64,000 bases of DNA from Mycolicibacterium monacense (GCF_010731575.1 NZ_AP022617.1:1550001-1614000), one strand, 5' to 3'; counted from the first letter of the stretch, positions 24,580 to 36,005 are shown. Made by a program: numbers and translations. The notes: generated by a model from the sequence alone, not told the origin.

Positions 24580-24963
24580 ATGACCGATCCCTCGCAGTTC
24601 GGTAACGCACCCGACGGCATCCCACCTCCTCCGCCGCAGGGTTACTACCCGCCGCCTCCCGGCAACTACCCGCCGCCCTACTACGACCCGTCGGCGCCCT
24701 ACGGCAGGCATCCGATGACCGGGGAGCCGTACTCGGACAAATCGAAGGTCGTCGCTGGCCTACTCCAACTCGTCGGCCTGCTCGGCATCGTCGGCATCGG
24801 CCGCATGTACCTCGGGCAGGTCGGGTTGGGTGTCGCCCAGTTGGTCGTCGGTCTCGTCACCTGCGGTATCGGCGCGGTGATCTGGGGGATCGTCGATGCG
24901 GTTCTCATCTTCACCGACAAGGTCCGCGACCCGAACGGTCTCCCGCTGCGCGATGGAACCTGA
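24580..24963 (+). CDS. TM2-domain membrane protein
   Basis: 127 residues. A Pro/Tyr-rich N-terminus (residues 14-41, PPPPPQGYYPPPPGNYPPPYY) is followed by a TM2 domain: two membrane helices (about 57-75 and 80-112) around GIGRMYLGQVGLGVAQL and a DP-type end. TM2 proteins are small membrane proteins of unclear role. ATG 24580; the last codons overlap the DUF2752 gene by 11 bp, so the two are probably co-expressed. Confidence 0.85.
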   Translation: MTDPSQFGNAPDGIPPPPPQGYYPPPPGNYPPPYYDPSAPYGRHPMTGEPYSDKSKVVAGLLQLVGLLGIVGIGRMYLGQVGLGVAQLVVGLVTCGIGAVIWGIVDAVLIFTDKVRDPNGLPLRDGT

Positions 24964-25366
24964 CGCTCCCGCACCGAGTCGTACGCCGGTCTACCTCACC
25001 CTCGGCGCCGGCGCACTCTTCGCGGGCGCGCTGACCTACATCGGTGTCGCCGACCCCCACCGGCCGGGCTTCCTCGCCCCGCTCTGCCCGTTCAAAGCCC
25101 TCACCGGCTGGGACTGCCCGGCCTGTGGGGGACTGCGGATGACGCACGATCTGCTGCACGGTGACCTCGCCGCCGCCGTGGCCGACAACGTCTTCCTCCT
25201 CGTCGGTATCCCGCTGCTCGCGCTGTGGGTCTTCTTCCGGCGGCGTCACCACCAAGCCGTGCTGCCGGTGACCGCGATCGTCGTCATCGCAGTGGCCACC
25301 ATCACCTGGACGGTGGTCCGCAATCTGCCCGGATTTCCGCTGGTCCCGACCTTGCTCGACGGGTAG
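24953..25366 (+). CDS. DUF2752 membrane protein
   Basis: 137 residues with about three membrane helices. The family motif is clear: [27 protein letters not shown] (two Cys flanking an aromatic turn, then the H). Function is unknown; it often accompanies TM2 proteins. ATG 24953 overlaps the TM2 gene. It matches the conserved membrane protein near pykA in M. tuberculosis (Rv1616-like). Confidence 0.82.
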   Translation: MEPDAPAPSRTPVYLTLGAGALFAGALTYIGVADPHRPGFLAPLCPFKALTGWDCPACGGLRMTHDLLHGDLAAAVADNVFLLVGIPLLALWVFFRRRHHQAVLPVTAIVVIAVATITWTVVRNLPGFPLVPTLLDG

Positions 25367-25383
25367 GCGCCCACCTGCGCTGA

Positions 25384-25389
25384 TACACT
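25384..25389 (+). promoter_or_regulatory. Probable -10 element upstream of gltB
   Basis: TACACT preceded by TGA (extended -10-like), 59 bp upstream of the gltB ATG. The 5' leader carries GGAGG near 25435, 9-10 nt before the start. This is the only obvious promoter in the 82-bp gap. Confidence 0.4.
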
Positions 25390-25448
25390 GGCACTTCGGG
25401 CCGCCGCAGTCCCGGCAACGTTTTCCGGACCTGCGGAGGTGCAATCCA

Positions 25449-28400
25449 ATGCTCTACTCGGCTACCCCAGGCGCACAGGGACTCTACGATCCCGAGCACG
25501 AAAAGGACTCGTGCGGCGTCGCCATGATCGCCGACATCCGGGGCCGACGGTCGCACTCCATCGTCGCTGACGGCTTGGTTGCCCTGGAACACCTCGACCA
25601 CCGCGGCGCGGCAGGCGCGGAGACCAACAGCGGCGACGGCGCCGGCATCCTCCTGCAGCTACCGGTCGAACTGTTCACCGAGGTCGTCGACTTCGACCTC
25701 CCACAGCCCACAGCCGACGGTTGCAACACCTTCGCGGCCGGCATCTGCTTCCTGCCGCAGGATCCGGTGGCGCGGGCCGAGGCCTGTCGCCAGGTGGAGG
25801 CGCTGGCGGCCGAGGAGCACCTCGAAGTGCTCGGGTGGCGGACCGTTCCCGTGGACCCCGACGGTGCCGACGTCGGGGCGACCGCGCGGAGCTGCATGCC
25901 GTACATGGCCCAATTGTTCGTCGCCGCACCGGAAGTCGACGGGGCGAGGCGCGGCGGCATCGAACTCGACCGGCGCGTGTACCCGCTGCGCAAACGCGCC
26001 GAGAACTCCGCCGACGTCTACTTCCCGTCCCTGTCCAGCCGCACGATCGCCTACAAGGGCATGCTCACCACGGTGCAGTTGCCGCTGTACTTCAGCGATC
26101 TGCGCGACGCGCGGTGCACCAGCGCCATCGCGATCGTCCACAGTCGCTTCTCCACCAACACCTTCCCGTCCTGGCCGCTCGCGCACCCGTTCCGCTTCGT
26201 CGCCCACAACGGCGAGATCAACACCGTGCGCGGCAACCGCAACCGCATGCACGCCCGCGAAGCGATGCTGGCCAGCGCCAACATCCCGGGCGACCTCAGC
26301 AGGCTCTCTCCGATCTGCACACCCGACGCCTCGGACTCGGCGAGTTTCGACGAGGTCCTCGAACTGCTCCACCTCGGCGGTCGCAGCCTGCCCCACGCGG
26401 TGCTCATGATGATCCCGGAGGCCTGGGAGAACAACACCTCGATGGATGCCGACGAGCGGGCGTTCTGGCAGTTCCACGCCTCGCTGATGGAACCGTGGGA
26501 CGGCCCGGCCTGCGTCACCTTCACCGATGGCACGTTGGTCGGAGCGGTGTTGGACCGCAACGGATTACGGCCCGGTCGCTGGTGGCGCACCATCGACGAC
26601 CGGATCATCCTCGCCAGCGAGAGCGGAGTGCTCGACGTGCCGCCCGAGCAGATCGTCGCAAAAGGACGCCTGCAGCCCGGCAAGATGCTGCTGATCGACA
26701 CGGCGGCCGGCCGCATCGTCAGCGATGACGAGATCAAGCTCGGACTGTCGAAGGCCGAGGCCTACGGCGAATGGCTGCATGCCGGGCTGCTCGAACTCGG
26801 CACACTCCCGGATCGCGCGCGCGTGCAGCCCAACCACGAATCCGTGGTCCGCCGCCAGATCTCCTTCGGCTACACCGAGGAGGAACTGCGCATCCTCATC
26901 ACCCCGATGGCCGCCTCCGGCGCCGAACCCCTGGGATCGATGGGCACCGACACCCCGTCCGCGGTCCTCTCCGAACGGTCCCGGCCGCTCTACGACTACT
27001 TCGTCGAACTCTTCGCCCAGGTCACCAACCCGCCGCTGGACGCGATCCGCGAAGAGGTGGTGACCAGCATGGCCCGCATCATGGGCCCGGAGCAGAACCT
27101 CCTCGAACCGACGGCGGCGTCCTGCCGTCAGATCCTGCTCAAGTGGCCGGTGCTCGACAACGACGAACTCAACAAGATCGTCCACATCAACGACGACGGG
27201 GAGCACCCGGGTCTGCGTGCCACGGTCCTCAAGGCGCTCTACGACGTCGAGCGTGGCGGCGAGGGCCTGGCCGACGCCCTCGACGATTTGCGCACCCGCG
27301 CAAGCGATGCCATCGCCGACGGCGCCCGCACCCTGGTCATCTCGGACCGCGACTCCGACCACACCCGCGCACCGATCCCGTCGCTGCTCGCTGTGTCCGC
27401 GGTGCACCACCACCTCGTGCGCACCAAACAGCGCACCAAGGTGGCGTTGGTCGTCGAGTCCGGTGACGCCCGCGAGGTGCACCACGTCGCGATGCTCATC
27501 GGCTTCGGCGCCGCCGCGGTCAACCCGTACCTCGCCTTCGAAACGATCGAGGACCTCATCCGCGAAGGCGAACTCACCGGCATCGAGGCCACTGCCGCGG
27601 TCCGCAACTACCTCAAGGCGCTGGGCAAGGGCGTGACGAAGGTGATGAGCAAGATGGGCATCTCCACCGTCGCCTCCTACACGGCCGCGCAGGCGTTCGA
27701 GGCCGTCGGGATCGACCGCGACGTCGTCGACGAGTACTTCACCGGAACGCCGACCCAACTCGGCGGCATCGACCTCGACGTCATCGCCGAGGAGGTCAAG
27801 CTACGCCACCGGCGCGCGTACCCGGAGAACCCCACCGAACGCGTGCACCGCCGGCTCGAGGTCGGTGGCGAGTACGCCTTCCGCCGCGAGGGCGAACTCC
27901 ATCTATTCACCCCGGAAGTGGTTTTCCTGCTTCAGCATTCGACACGCACCGGACGCGAGGACGTCTTCCGGCAGTACTCCGAGGAGGTCGACCGGCTGTC
28001 TCGCGACGGCGGCACCCTCCGCGGGCTGTTCGAGTTCAAGAAGGGCGCCCGGCCGCCGGTGCCGCTCGACGAGGTGGAGTCGGCCGCCGAGATCGTCAAA
28101 CGGTTCAACACCGGTGCGATGAGTTACGGCTCGATCAGCGCCGAGGCCCACGAGACCATGGCGATCGCCATGAACAACCTCGGTGGCCGCTCGAACAGCG
28201 GCGAGGGTGGCGAAGATGTGGACCGACTCTACGATCCGCGGCGGCGCAGCGCGGTCAAACAGGTCGCCAGCGGCCGGTTCGGCGTGACCAGCGACTACCT
28301 CGTCAACGCCACCGACATCCAGATCAAGATGGCCCAGGGCGCCAAACCCGGTGAGGGCGGCCAGCTTCCGGGCTACAAGGTCTACCCCAACATCGCCAAG

Positions 28401-30005
28401 ACGCGGCACTCGACGCCGGGGGTGGGCCTGATCTCGCCGCCGCCGCACCACGACATCTATTCGATCGAGGATCTCGCCCAGCTCATCCACGACCTGAAGA
28501 ACGCCAACGACCGGGCCCGCATCCACGTCAAGCTGGTCAGCAGCGTCGGTGTCGGCACGGTCGCGGCCGGGGTGTCCAAGGCGCACGCCGACGTGGTGCT
28601 CATCTCCGGTCACGACGGCGGCACCGGCGCCGCGCCGCTGACCAGCCTCAAACACGCCGGCGCGCCCTGGGAGATCGGACTGGCCGACGCCCAGCAGACG
28701 TTGGTGCTCAACGGGCTTCGCGACCGCATCACCGTCCAGTGCGACGGCGGGATGCGCACTGCCCGCGACGTGATGGTGGCGATGCTGTTGGGCGCCGAGG
28801 AGTTCGGGTTCGCGACGGCTCCGCTGGTGGTGGCGGGCTGCATCATGATGCGGGTCTGCCACCTCGACACCTGCCCGGTCGGGGTCGCCACCCAGAACCC
28901 GGAACTGCGCGCGCGGTTCAACGGCAAACCGGAGTTCGTCGAGAACTTCTTCCGCTTCATCGCCGAGGACATCCGCCGCTACCTCGCCGAAATGGGCTTC
29001 CGCAGCGTCGACGAGGCCGTCGGGCACGCCGAGATCCTCGACACCGCGACCGGCGTGGAGCACTGGAAGAGCAAGGGACTCGACCTCACGCCGATCTTCA
29101 CCGTGCCGACCGACGCACACAGCGGCAGGACCCAGCGGCGAAAGCTGAAAGACCAGTACCACGCGCTCGACCAGGCCCTCGACCAGACGCTCATCCAGTT
29201 GTCGGAGGGCGCACTCGAAGACGCCCACCCGGTGACGCTCGAACTGCCGGTCCGCAACGTCAACCGCACCGTGGGCACCCTGCTCGGTGCGGAGGTGACC
29301 CGCCGCTACGGGGCGGCCGGACTGCCGGACGACACCATCCGCGTCAAGCTCACCGGGTCGGCCGGCCAGTCGATCGGCGCGTTCCTGCCGCCGGGTATCA
29401 CGATCGAGTTGACCGGTGACGCCAACGACTATGTCGGTAAGGGGCTTTCGGGCGGACGGATCATCGTCAAACCCGCCGACGACGTCTTGTTCCTGCCGGA
29501 GGACAACGTGATCGCCGGCAACACCCTGCTCTACGGCGCGACATCGGGGGAGGTGTTCCTGCGCGGCAAGGTCGGCGAGCGGTTCTGCGCCCGCAACTCC
29601 GGTGCGCTGGCCGTCGTCGAGGGCGTCGGCGACCACGCCTGCGAGTACATGACCGGTGGCCGGGTCGTGGTGCTCGGCAGGACCGGTCGCAACATGGCCG
29701 CCGGGATGTCGGGTGGTATCGCCTACGTGCTCGGGTTGAACCCGGCCAGGGTCAACACCGCCATGGTGGAGTTGCAGCGACTCGATCCGGAGGATCTGGT
29801 GTGGCTGCACGACGTCGTGGCCCGGCACGCGAGAAACACCGGAAGCACGGTGGCCACCTCGGTGCTCTCGGACTGGCCGCGGCGCAGCGCCCAGTTCACC
29901 AAAATCATGCCCAGCGACTACCAGCGCGTCCTGGAGGCCACCCGGATGGCCAAGGCCGAGGGACGCGACGTCGACACCGCGATCATGGAGGCCAGCCGTG
30001 GCTGA
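25449..30005 (+). CDS. gltB: Glutamate synthase, large (alpha) subunit
   Basis: 1518 residues. It makes two glutamates from glutamine and 2-oxoglutarate. Order of domains: N-terminal amidotransferase with catalytic Cys in KDSCGVAM (about residue 22), central domain, FMN barrel with the 3Fe-4S cysteines in [15 protein letters not shown] (about 1131-1143), and a C-terminal GXGXG beta-helix. The Cys must become N-terminal, so about 21 residues should be processed off. The stop overlaps gltD by 8 bp. In slow-growing mycobacteria gltBD lies elsewhere on the chromosome as I recall. Confidence 0.96.
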   Translation: MLYSATPGAQGLYDPEHEKDSCGVAMIADIRGRRSHSIVADGLVALEHLDHRGAAGAETNSGDGAGILLQLPVELFTEVVDFDLPQPTADGCNTFAAGICFLPQDPVARAEACRQVEALAAEEHLEVLGWRTVPVDPDGADVGATARSCMPYMAQLFVAAPEVDGARRGGIELDRRVYPLRKRAENSADVYFPSLSSRTIAYKGMLTTVQLPLYFSDLRDARCTSAIAIVHSRFSTNTFPSWPLAHPFRFVAHNGEINTVRGNRNRMHAREAMLASANIPGDLSRLSPICTPDASDSASFDEVLELLHLGGRSLPHAVLMMIPEAWENNTSMDADERAFWQFHASLMEPWDGPACVTFTDGTLVGAVLDRNGLRPGRWWRTIDDRIILASESGVLDVPPEQIVAKGRLQPGKMLLIDTAAGRIVSDDEIKLGLSKAEAYGEWLHAGLLELGTLPDRARVQPNHESVVRRQISFGYTEEELRILITPMAASGAEPLGSMGTDTPSAVLSERSRPLYDYFVELFAQVTNPPLDAIREEVVTSMARIMGPEQNLLEPTAASCRQILLKWPVLDNDELNKIVHINDDGEHPGLRATVLKALYDVERGGEGLADALDDLRTRASDAIADGARTLVISDRDSDHTRAPIPSLLAVSAVHHHLVRTKQRTKVALVVESGDAREVHHVAMLIGFGAAAVNPYLAFETIEDLIREGELTGIEATAAVRNYLKALGKGVTKVMSKMGISTVASYTAAQAFEAVGIDRDVVDEYFTGTPTQLGGIDLDVIAEEVKLRHRRAYPENPTERVHRRLEVGGEYAFRREGELHLFTPEVVFLLQHSTRTGREDVFRQYSEEVDRLSRDGGTLRGLFEFKKGARPPVPLDEVESAAEIVKRFNTGAMSYGSISAEAHETMAIAMNNLGGRSNSGEGGEDVDRLYDPRRRSAVKQVASGRFGVTSDYLVNATDIQIKMAQGAKPGEGGQLPGYKVYPNIAKTRHSTPGVGLISPPPHHDIYSIEDLAQLIHDLKNANDRARIHVKLVSSVGVGTVAAGVSKAHADVVLISGHDGGTGAAPLTSLKHAGAPWEIGLADAQQTLVLNGLRDRITVQCDGGMRTARDVMVAMLLGAEEFGFATAPLVVAGCIMMRVCHLDTCPVGVATQNPELRARFNGKPEFVENFFRFIAEDIRRYLAEMGFRSVDEAVGHAEILDTATGVEHWKSKGLDLTPIFTVPTDAHSGRTQRRKLKDQYHALDQALDQTLIQLSEGALEDAHPVTLELPVRNVNRTVGTLLGAEVTRRYGAAGLPDDTIRVKLTGSAGQSIGAFLPPGITIELTGDANDYVGKGLSGGRIIVKPADDVLFLPEDNVIAGNTLLYGATSGEVFLRGKVGERFCARNSGALAVVEGVGDHACEYMTGGRVVVLGRTGRNMAAGMSGGIAYVLGLNPARVNTAMVELQRLDPEDLVWLHDVVARHARNTGSTVATSVLSDWPRRSAQFTKIMPSDYQRVLEATRMAKAEGRDVDTAIMEASRG

Positions 30006-31506
30006 TCCCACCGGATTCCTGAAGGTGCCCAAGGTCGAAGCCGCCAAGCGGCCTGTCGACGAGCGCGTCGGCGACTGGCACGAAGTGTACGAACGTCAGA
30101 GCCTGCCCGAGCGTGCCGAAGAGGTCTCGCAGCAGGCACGGCGCTGTATGGACTGCGGAATCCCGTTCTGCCACTCCGGTTCCGCCGGCTGCCCGCTGGG
30201 GAACCTGATCCCCGAGTGGAACGACCTGGTGCGCCGGGGACGCTGGGACGCCGCCAGCGAACGCCTGCACGCCACCAACAACTTCCCGGAGTTCACCGGA
30301 CGGCTGTGCCCGGCGCCGTGCGAGGCGGCCTGCGTGCTCTCGATCAGCGAGGACCACACCGGCGGCAGCGTCACGATCAAACGCATCGAGAACACGATCG
30401 CCGATCAGGCGTGGGCGCTGGGCCTCGTCGACCCTCAACCGGCGTCGATCCGCACCGGTAGGCGGGTCGCCGTCGTGGGCTCCGGTCCTGCGGGTCTCGC
30501 TGCGGCCCAACAGCTCACGCGCGCCGGACACGACGTCACGGTCTTCGAACGCGACGACCGCATCGGCGGGCTCATGCGTTACGGCATCCCCGAGTACAAG
30601 CTGGAGAAGAGGACCCTCGACCAGCGGTTGGCGCAGATGCGCGCGGAGGGCACCCGGTTCGTCACCGAGTGCGAGGTGGGCGTCGACCTGACCGTGGAAC
30701 AACTGCGAGAACGGCACGACGCCGTGGTCCTGGCTGTCGGTGCGCTGCGCGCCAGGGACAACGACGTCGAGGGCCGCCACCTCGACGGTGTGCACCTGGC
30801 GATGGAGCACCTGGTGCCGGCCAACAAGGAATGCGAGGGTGACGGCCCGTCCGCGCTGTCCGCGCGGGACAAGCACGTCGTGATCATCGGCGGCGGGGAC
30901 ACCGGCGCGGACTGCCTGGGCACCGCGCACCGCCAGGGGGCGGCGTCGGTCACCCAACTCGACTACAACCCGGAACCGCCGGAGACCCGTGACGACACCC
31001 GCACGCCGTGGCCGATGTGGCCGCTGGTGTTGCGGACCCGGCTGTCGCCGGCGCACGCCGAGGGTGGACAGCGCCGCTATCAGGTTGCGGTCCAGCGCTT
31101 CCTGGGTGACGAGCAGGGGCGCGTACGGGGCATGGAGATCGCCGAGGTCAAGGTGGAACGCGACGCCGAGGGCCGCAGGCAGATCGTGCCCGTCGGCGAG
31201 ACGCTCGAGATCCCCTGCGATATGGCCTTGCTCGCGATCGGATTCGAGGGCGTCGAGCACATGCCCCTGCTCGACGGGCTCGGACTGAGCCTGAACAATC
31301 GCGGCGCGCTGCCCTGCGGCAGTGACTGGCAGACCGATGCGCCCGGGGTGTTCGTCTGTGGCGACGCCCACCGCGGCGCATCGCTGATCGTGTGGGCGAT
31401 CGCCGAAGGCCGCAGCGCCGCCCACGCCGTCGACGCGTATCTGATGGGGGAGTCCGACCTGCCGGCGCCGGTGCGACCCGGCGCGCTGCCACTGGCCGTC
31501 GTCTGA
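29998..31506 (+). CDS. gltD: Glutamate synthase, small (beta) subunit
   Basis: 502 residues. It oxidises NADPH and passes electrons to GltB. N-terminal iron-sulfur cysteines are in [22 protein letters not shown] and [14 protein letters not shown] ([17 protein letters not shown]) and NADPH ([18 protein letters not shown]) Rossmann motifs follow, and the end has [28 protein letters not shown] at 29998 overlaps gltB, so the subunits are coupled. Confidence 0.96.
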   Translation: MADPTGFLKVPKVEAAKRPVDERVGDWHEVYERQSLPERAEEVSQQARRCMDCGIPFCHSGSAGCPLGNLIPEWNDLVRRGRWDAASERLHATNNFPEFTGRLCPAPCEAACVLSISEDHTGGSVTIKRIENTIADQAWALGLVDPQPASIRTGRRVAVVGSGPAGLAAAQQLTRAGHDVTVFERDDRIGGLMRYGIPEYKLEKRTLDQRLAQMRAEGTRFVTECEVGVDLTVEQLRERHDAVVLAVGALRARDNDVEGRHLDGVHLAMEHLVPANKECEGDGPSALSARDKHVVIIGGGDTGADCLGTAHRQGAASVTQLDYNPEPPETRDDTRTPWPMWPLVLRTRLSPAHAEGGQRRYQVAVQRFLGDEQGRVRGMEIAEVKVERDAEGRRQIVPVGETLEIPCDMALLAIGFEGVEHMPLLDGLGLSLNNRGALPCGSDWQTDAPGVFVCGDAHRGASLIVWAIAEGRSAAHAVDAYLMGESDLPAPVRPGALPLAVV

Positions 31507-31533
31507 ATCGATCAACGACTACGATGAGTCAAC

Positions 31534-32952
31534 GTGAATAGACGCGGGAAGATCGTCTGTACCCTCGGTCCGGCCACCGGCTCCGACGACGCCGTCCGGA
31601 AGCTGGTGGAGGCCGGGATGGATGTCGCGCGGCTCAACTTCAGCCACGGCGACTACCCCGATCACGAAGCCAACTACAAGCGGGTCCGCGCGGCCTCCGA
31701 CCACACCGGACGCGCCGTCGGCATCCTCGCCGACCTGCAGGGTCCGAAGATCCGGCTGGGCCGCTTCGCCGACGGCCCGACCGTATGGGCCGAGGGCGAG
31801 ACCGTCCGGATCACCGTCGACGACGTCGAGGGCACCCACGACCGCGTGTCGACCACCTACAAACGGTTGGCAGAGGACGCCACCCCCGGCGACCGGGTCC
31901 TCGTCGACGACGGCAACGTCGCGCTGGTGGTCAACGCCATCGAGGGCAACGACGTCGTCTGCGAGGTCACCGAGGGTGGCCGGGTCAGCAACAACAAGGG
32001 CATGTCGCTGCCCGGGATGAACGTCTCGGCGCCCGCGCTGTCGGAGAAGGACATCGAGGACCTCGAGTTCGCGGTGCGCCTCGGTGTCGACCTGGTCGCG
32101 CTGTCGTTCGTGCGGTCCCCGGCCGACGTCGAACTCGTGCACGAGGTGATGGACCGCGTGGGGCGGCGGGTCCCGGTGATCGCCAAACTGGAGAAACCGG
32201 AGGCGATCGACAACCTCGAGGCGATCGTGCTGGCTTTCGACGCGATCATGGTCGCCCGTGGCGATCTCGGCGTGGAACTGCCGCTCGAAGAGGTCCCGCT
32301 GGTGCAGAAGCGCGCCATCCAGATGGCCCGCGAGAACGCCAAACCCGTCATCGTCGCCACGCAGATGCTGGAGTCGATGATCGAAAACTCCCGGCCCACC
32401 CGCGCCGAGGCATCCGACGTCGCCAACGCGGTGCTCGACGGCGCGGACGCGGTCATGCTCTCGGGTGAGACATCGGTGGGCAAGTATCCGCTCGAGGCCG
32501 TGCGGACGATGGCGCGCATCATCATCGCCGTCGAGGAGAACTCCGTCGTAGTCCCGCCGCTGACCCACGTCCCGCGCACCAAGCGCGGCGTGATCTCCTA
32601 CGCCGCCCGCGACATCGGGGAGCGGTTGGACGCCAAGGCGCTCGTCGCGTTCACCCAGTCCGGGGACACCGTGCGGCGTCTCGCGCGGCTGCACACGCCG
32701 CTGCCCGTGCTCGCGTTCACCGCGCTGCCCGAGGTGCGCAGCCAACTGGCCTTGACCTGGGGCACCGAAACGTTCATCGTGCCGCAGATCGGCACCACCG
32801 ACGGCATGATCCGCCAGGTCGACAAGTCGCTGCTCGAACTCGGCCGCTACAAGCGGGGCGATCTGGTGGTCATCGTCGCGGGTGCGCCGCCGGGCACAGT
32901 AGGCTCCACGAATCTGATCCACGTGCACCGGATCGGGGAGGACGACGTCTAG
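31534..32952 (+). CDS. pyk: Pyruvate kinase
   Basis: 472 residues, full length. It converts PEP and ADP to pyruvate and ATP. Motifs: KIVCTLGPATGS, MDVARLNFSHGD, ADLQGPKIRLG, VIAKLEKPEAIDNLE, MVARGDLGVELP and MLSGETSVGKYP. It closely follows the M. tuberculosis PykA pattern through the end GTVGSTNLIHVHRIGEDDV. GTG at 31534 lies 8 nt after TACGAT (31520-31525), so a leaderless transcript separate from gltBD is likely. Confidence 0.96.
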   Translation: MNRRGKIVCTLGPATGSDDAVRKLVEAGMDVARLNFSHGDYPDHEANYKRVRAASDHTGRAVGILADLQGPKIRLGRFADGPTVWAEGETVRITVDDVEGTHDRVSTTYKRLAEDATPGDRVLVDDGNVALVVNAIEGNDVVCEVTEGGRVSNNKGMSLPGMNVSAPALSEKDIEDLEFAVRLGVDLVALSFVRSPADVELVHEVMDRVGRRVPVIAKLEKPEAIDNLEAIVLAFDAIMVARGDLGVELPLEEVPLVQKRAIQMARENAKPVIVATQMLESMIENSRPTRAEASDVANAVLDGADAVMLSGETSVGKYPLEAVRTMARIIIAVEENSVVVPPLTHVPRTKRGVISYAARDIGERLDAKALVAFTQSGDTVRRLARLHTPLPVLAFTALPEVRSQLALTWGTETFIVPQIGTTDGMIRQVDKSLLELGRYKRGDLVVIVAGAPPGTVGSTNLIHVHRIGEDDV

Positions 32953-32968
32953 ATCCTGAGGGGGCATC

Positions 32969-33832
32969 TTGTCGGCAGCGGATTTCGACGAGCTGCTGGC
33001 ACTGCTCGACCTCCGCAGGGTCGACGACGACACCTTCGCCGGATCTCACCCGAGCAAGAACCCGGTCCGCACCTTCGGCGGCCAGATGATGGCGCAGGCG
33101 TTCGTGGCGGCCAGTCGTGCGGTCGACCACCGGATCTCGCCCAGCGCGCTGTCGGTGCATTTCGTCGCCGGCGGCGACCCGGCCCGCGAGCTCGAGTTCC
33201 GGGTGACGCGGTTGCGCGACGAACGGCGGTTCGCCAACCGCCGGGTCGACGTGTGCCAGGGCCAGGACCTGTTGGCCACCGCGATGGTGTCGTACATGAA
33301 CGGCGGGCGCGGCCTCGAACACGGAGTCGCGGCCCCCGATGTCCCGGGGCCCGAGGAGCTGCCGAAGATCGGCGAGTTGCTGCGCGGTTACGAGGAGACA
33401 GTGCCGCACTTCGTGAACGCGTTGCGGCCGATCGAGTGGCGCTACACCAACGATCCGGCCTGGGTGATGCGCGACAAAGGACAGCGCCTCGACCACAACC
33501 GGGTGTGGCTCAAGACCGAAGGCGCGATGCCCGACGACCCGGTGCTGCACACCGCGGCGCTGGTCTACTCGTCGGACACCACGGTGCTGGACTCGATCAT
33601 CACCACCCACGGCCTGTCGTGGGGATTCGACCGCATCTTCGCTGCGACGATGAACCATTCGGTGTGGTTCCACCGACCGGTGCGGTTCGACGAGTGGGTG
33701 CTGTACTCGACCTCCTCGCCCGTGGCCGCCGAGTCACGCGGCCTCGGCACCGGGCACTTCTTCGACCGGTCCGGCGCGCTGCTGGCGACAGTCGCGTCGG
33801 ACGCGGTCGTGAAGTACTTCCCGGGCCGCTAA
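32969..33832 (+). CDS. tesB: Acyl-CoA thioesterase II
   Basis: 287 residues, double hot-dog fold. It hydrolyses acyl-CoA to free acid and CoA. Features: KNPVRTFGGQMMAQAFVAA in the first hot dog, and VLDSIITTHGL, NHSVWFHRPVRFDEWVLY and SPVAAESRGLGTGHFFDRSG in the second, carrying the Asp/Thr/Gln-type catalytic residues. The start is TTG at 32969 with GAGGGGG 6-12 nt upstream. It follows pyk by 16 bp, as tesB1 follows pykA in M. tuberculosis. Its stop overlaps the convergent neighbour by 4 bp. Confidence 0.92.
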   Translation: MSAADFDELLALLDLRRVDDDTFAGSHPSKNPVRTFGGQMMAQAFVAASRAVDHRISPSALSVHFVAGGDPARELEFRVTRLRDERRFANRRVDVCQGQDLLATAMVSYMNGGRGLEHGVAAPDVPGPEELPKIGELLRGYEETVPHFVNALRPIEWRYTNDPAWVMRDKGQRLDHNRVWLKTEGAMPDDPVLHTAALVYSSDTTVLDSIITTHGLSWGFDRIFAATMNHSVWFHRPVRFDEWVLYSTSSPVAAESRGLGTGHFFDRSGALLATVASDAVVKYFPGR

Positions 33833-34431
33833 CGCGAGGGCGTCACCGTGACGCTGAACTGGTCTTCGATGTTGCGCTCGAACTGCTCCTGGCACTCCTG
33901 CTGCGCGGCGGCGTCGTTACCGGCCTCCTGCAGGCATTCGAACAGATCGCCCGCGCCGACCTCCCTGGCGAACATGACCGTCAGCGCGATCGCGACGATC
34001 GACACGACGACGCCAAGGACACCGAGCACGATGCCGGCCATCGCCACACCGCCGTTGGTGGCCTCACCGCGCTTGGCGCGGCCGCGGCCGAGGACGCCGA
34101 GGATCACCGCGACGACGCCGAGCAGGATTCCCCCGTAGACCGAGAGCAGACCGACGATCGCCACGATCAGGGAGGCGATGCCGAGGCCGTTCTTGGGCGC
34201 GGTCTGCATCGGGTAGCCACCGGGGTAGCCGCCGTACGCCCCCTGCGGCGGTGGGGGGTAGCCGCCGGGGTAGGCGCCGTACTGGTACGGCTGCTGCGGC
34301 GGCGGCGGATACGGCGGCTGCTGCGGGTACGGCTGTTGCTGTTGCGGGTACGGCTGCTGCTGCGTGGAATCGGGTGGGGGTGTTGACGGCGGTGCCGACG
34401 GGGACTGTTCGGGCTTGTCCGGCTCGGTCAT
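33829..34431 (-). CDS. Pro/Gln/Tyr-rich DUF4190-type membrane protein
   Basis: 200 residues. The N-terminal 85 are a disordered PPPP/QQQ/YPGGYP tract; two hydrophobic helices follow (about 92-118, NGLGIASLIVAIVGLLSVYGGILLGVVAVILGV, and 130-155) with the NGGVAMAGIVLGV turn typical of DUF4190. A short C-terminal domain with ECLQEAGNDAAAQQECQEQF carries two Cys and may lie outside the membrane. ATG 34431 chosen; the longer frame overlaps cydC. Function unknown. Confidence 0.78.
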   Translation of the reverse strand: MTEPDKPEQSPSAPPSTPPPDSTQQQPYPQQQQPYPQQPPYPPPPQQPYQYGAYPGGYPPPPQGAYGGYPGGYPMQTAPKNGLGIASLIVAIVGLLSVYGGILLGVVAVILGVLGRGRAKRGEATNGGVAMAGIVLGVLGVVVSIVAIALTVMFAREVGAGDLFECLQEAGNDAAAQQECQEQFERNIEDQFSVTVTPSR

Positions 34432-34442
34432 GTGTGCTGACG

Positions 34443-36005
34443 TTACCTGCTGGCGGCCAGATTGAGGCGTAGACAGGCAACGTCGTTGCCGGGCAGCTGG
34501 TGGATGGCCACCACGACGGTGCGGTCGGCCGGGAAAAGCGAACCGGGAGTGAGGAGTTCGGTGAGCAGCCGTGCGGCGTCGTCGGCGTCGAGGTGTTCGG
34601 TCGGCTCGTCGAGCAGGACGACCGGGAACGGTGAGATGAGCGCACGGGCGAGCAGCAACCGTCGGCGCTGACCGGCCGACACCGCGGCCGCCCCGCCGAC
34701 CAGCACGGTCGACAGGCCGTCGGGTAGGCCGTCGAGCCACCGGCGCAGACCGACCTTCGTCAGCGCCGAGCGCAGCTCGTCGTCGGTTGCATCACCGCGG
34801 GCGACGAGCAGGTTGTCCCGCACGGTGGTGGAGAACAGGTGCGCGTCCTCGGCGAAAAAGCCGCGCGCACCCGTGAAGTCGTCGGTGGCGTCGGCGTTCT
34901 CGGCCATCGCCATCAGCAGCGTCGTCTTACCCGAACCGCTCGGTCCGGTGACGGCCACCCGGTCACCGGCCCGCAGCGGTACCGGGGCCACGACGGGGCG
35001 GCGGCGGTCGGTCGCGGCGGGTTCGGTGAGGTCGAGGAGTCGACGGGCGGCGATGCGCGAGCGGGTGAGTTGCACCGCCGCGGCGGGCAGCGCCGTGGTC
35101 GCCTCGAACGCGGACAGCGGCAGCAGCATGAGGATCGCCACGGTCGTCGGTGCCACCGATCCGGCCAGGGCGATGCCCGCGACGGCGGCGCCCAGGACGC
35201 TGACACCCATCGCGGCACCGGGAACGGCCGCGGCCAGTGCCGCCGGCGCCGCGGCGCGGTCGGATGCGTCACCCCAATCGCGTTGGCGGCGTTGCGCTTC
35301 GGCGACGACACCATCCAACCGCCCGCTCACCCGCAGTTCTGCGGCATGGTCGAGGGCGAGCATCGCCGCGACGTCGCGATCGGCGTGGTGGGTCACCGCG
35401 GCGCTCTCGGCGGCGGTGACCGCCCGCGCGGACAGCGCGGGGGCGACGACGCCGGCGACGATCAGACAGGCCGCCAGCAGGACCGCCGACGCCGGCGAGA
35501 TGACCGCCAGCACCGCGACCGCGGCCACCGACAGCACCGCGGCCACCGCGATCGGCAGCACTGCCCGCACGAGGACGTCGGCGAGATCGTCGACCGACGC
35601 CCCGATGCGGGCGACCAGTTGACCGCCGGGCAGCCGCATCGCGACTTCCTGGGGCGCCTCGGCGAGCGTGCGGTACAGCCCCGTCCTGGCGTTACCCGCC
35701 GCCCGTAACGCGGTGTCGTGGGCGGCCAGTCGCTGGCAGTAGCCGAGGAGGCCGCGTGAGATGCCCAGCGCCCGGACCGCGACGGCGGCCACGCTCAGAT
35801 CGAGCACCGGCGGCATCTGCCAGGCGCGGGTGATCAGCCACGCGGCGACGGCGGCCAGGGCCAGTGCGCTGCCCAGCGAGAGCACACCCAGACCGATCGC
35901 GAGCAGCAGCCGCCCCAGCCGGGGCCGCAGCAGGTCCAGGGTCAGCCGTAGCAGGGGATCAGTGGTCGACAAGGACCTCGGCTCCCATCCTGACGACCTG
36001 GTCAC
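34443..36005 (-). CDS. cydC: Cytochrome bd assembly ABC exporter, CydC subunit
   Basis: 520 residues from ATG 36005 (TTG at 35972 would give 509 and a smaller overlap with cydD). Six membrane spans, then an ATPase domain: Walker A VTGPSGSGKTTLL, a short helical region and Walker B VVLLDEPTEHLD. The ABC signature is degenerate (AAVSAGQRRR instead of LSGGQ), a feature worth noting for a heterodimeric exporter. With CydD it exports thiols (glutathione/cysteine in E. coli) needed for cytochrome bd assembly. Last gene of cydABDC. Confidence 0.9.
   Translation of the reverse strand: MTRSSGWEPRSLSTTDPLLRLTLDLLRPRLGRLLLAIGLGVLSLGSALALAAVAAWLITRAWQMPPVLDLSVAAVAVRALGISRGLLGYCQRLAAHDTALRAAGNARTGLYRTLAEAPQEVAMRLPGGQLVARIGASVDDLADVLVRAVLPIAVAAVLSVAAVAVLAVISPASAVLLAACLIVAGVVAPALSARAVTAAESAAVTHHADRDVAAMLALDHAAELRVSGRLDGVVAEAQRRQRDWGDASDRAAAPAALAAAVPGAAMGVSVLGAAVAGIALAGSVAPTTVAILMLLPLSAFEATTALPAAAVQLTRSRIAARRLLDLTEPAATDRRRPVVAPVPLRAGDRVAVTGPSGSGKTTLLMAMAENADATDDFTGARGFFAEDAHLFSTTVRDNLLVARGDATDDELRSALTKVGLRRWLDGLPDGLSTVLVGGAAAVSAGQRRRLLLARALISPFPVVLLDEPTEHLDADDAARLLTELLTPGSLFPADRTVVVAIHQLPGNDVACLRLNLAASR

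Noticed and set aside
27903..30047. 714-codon minus-strand frame opposite gltB
   Set aside because: Shadow of gltB; no family features.
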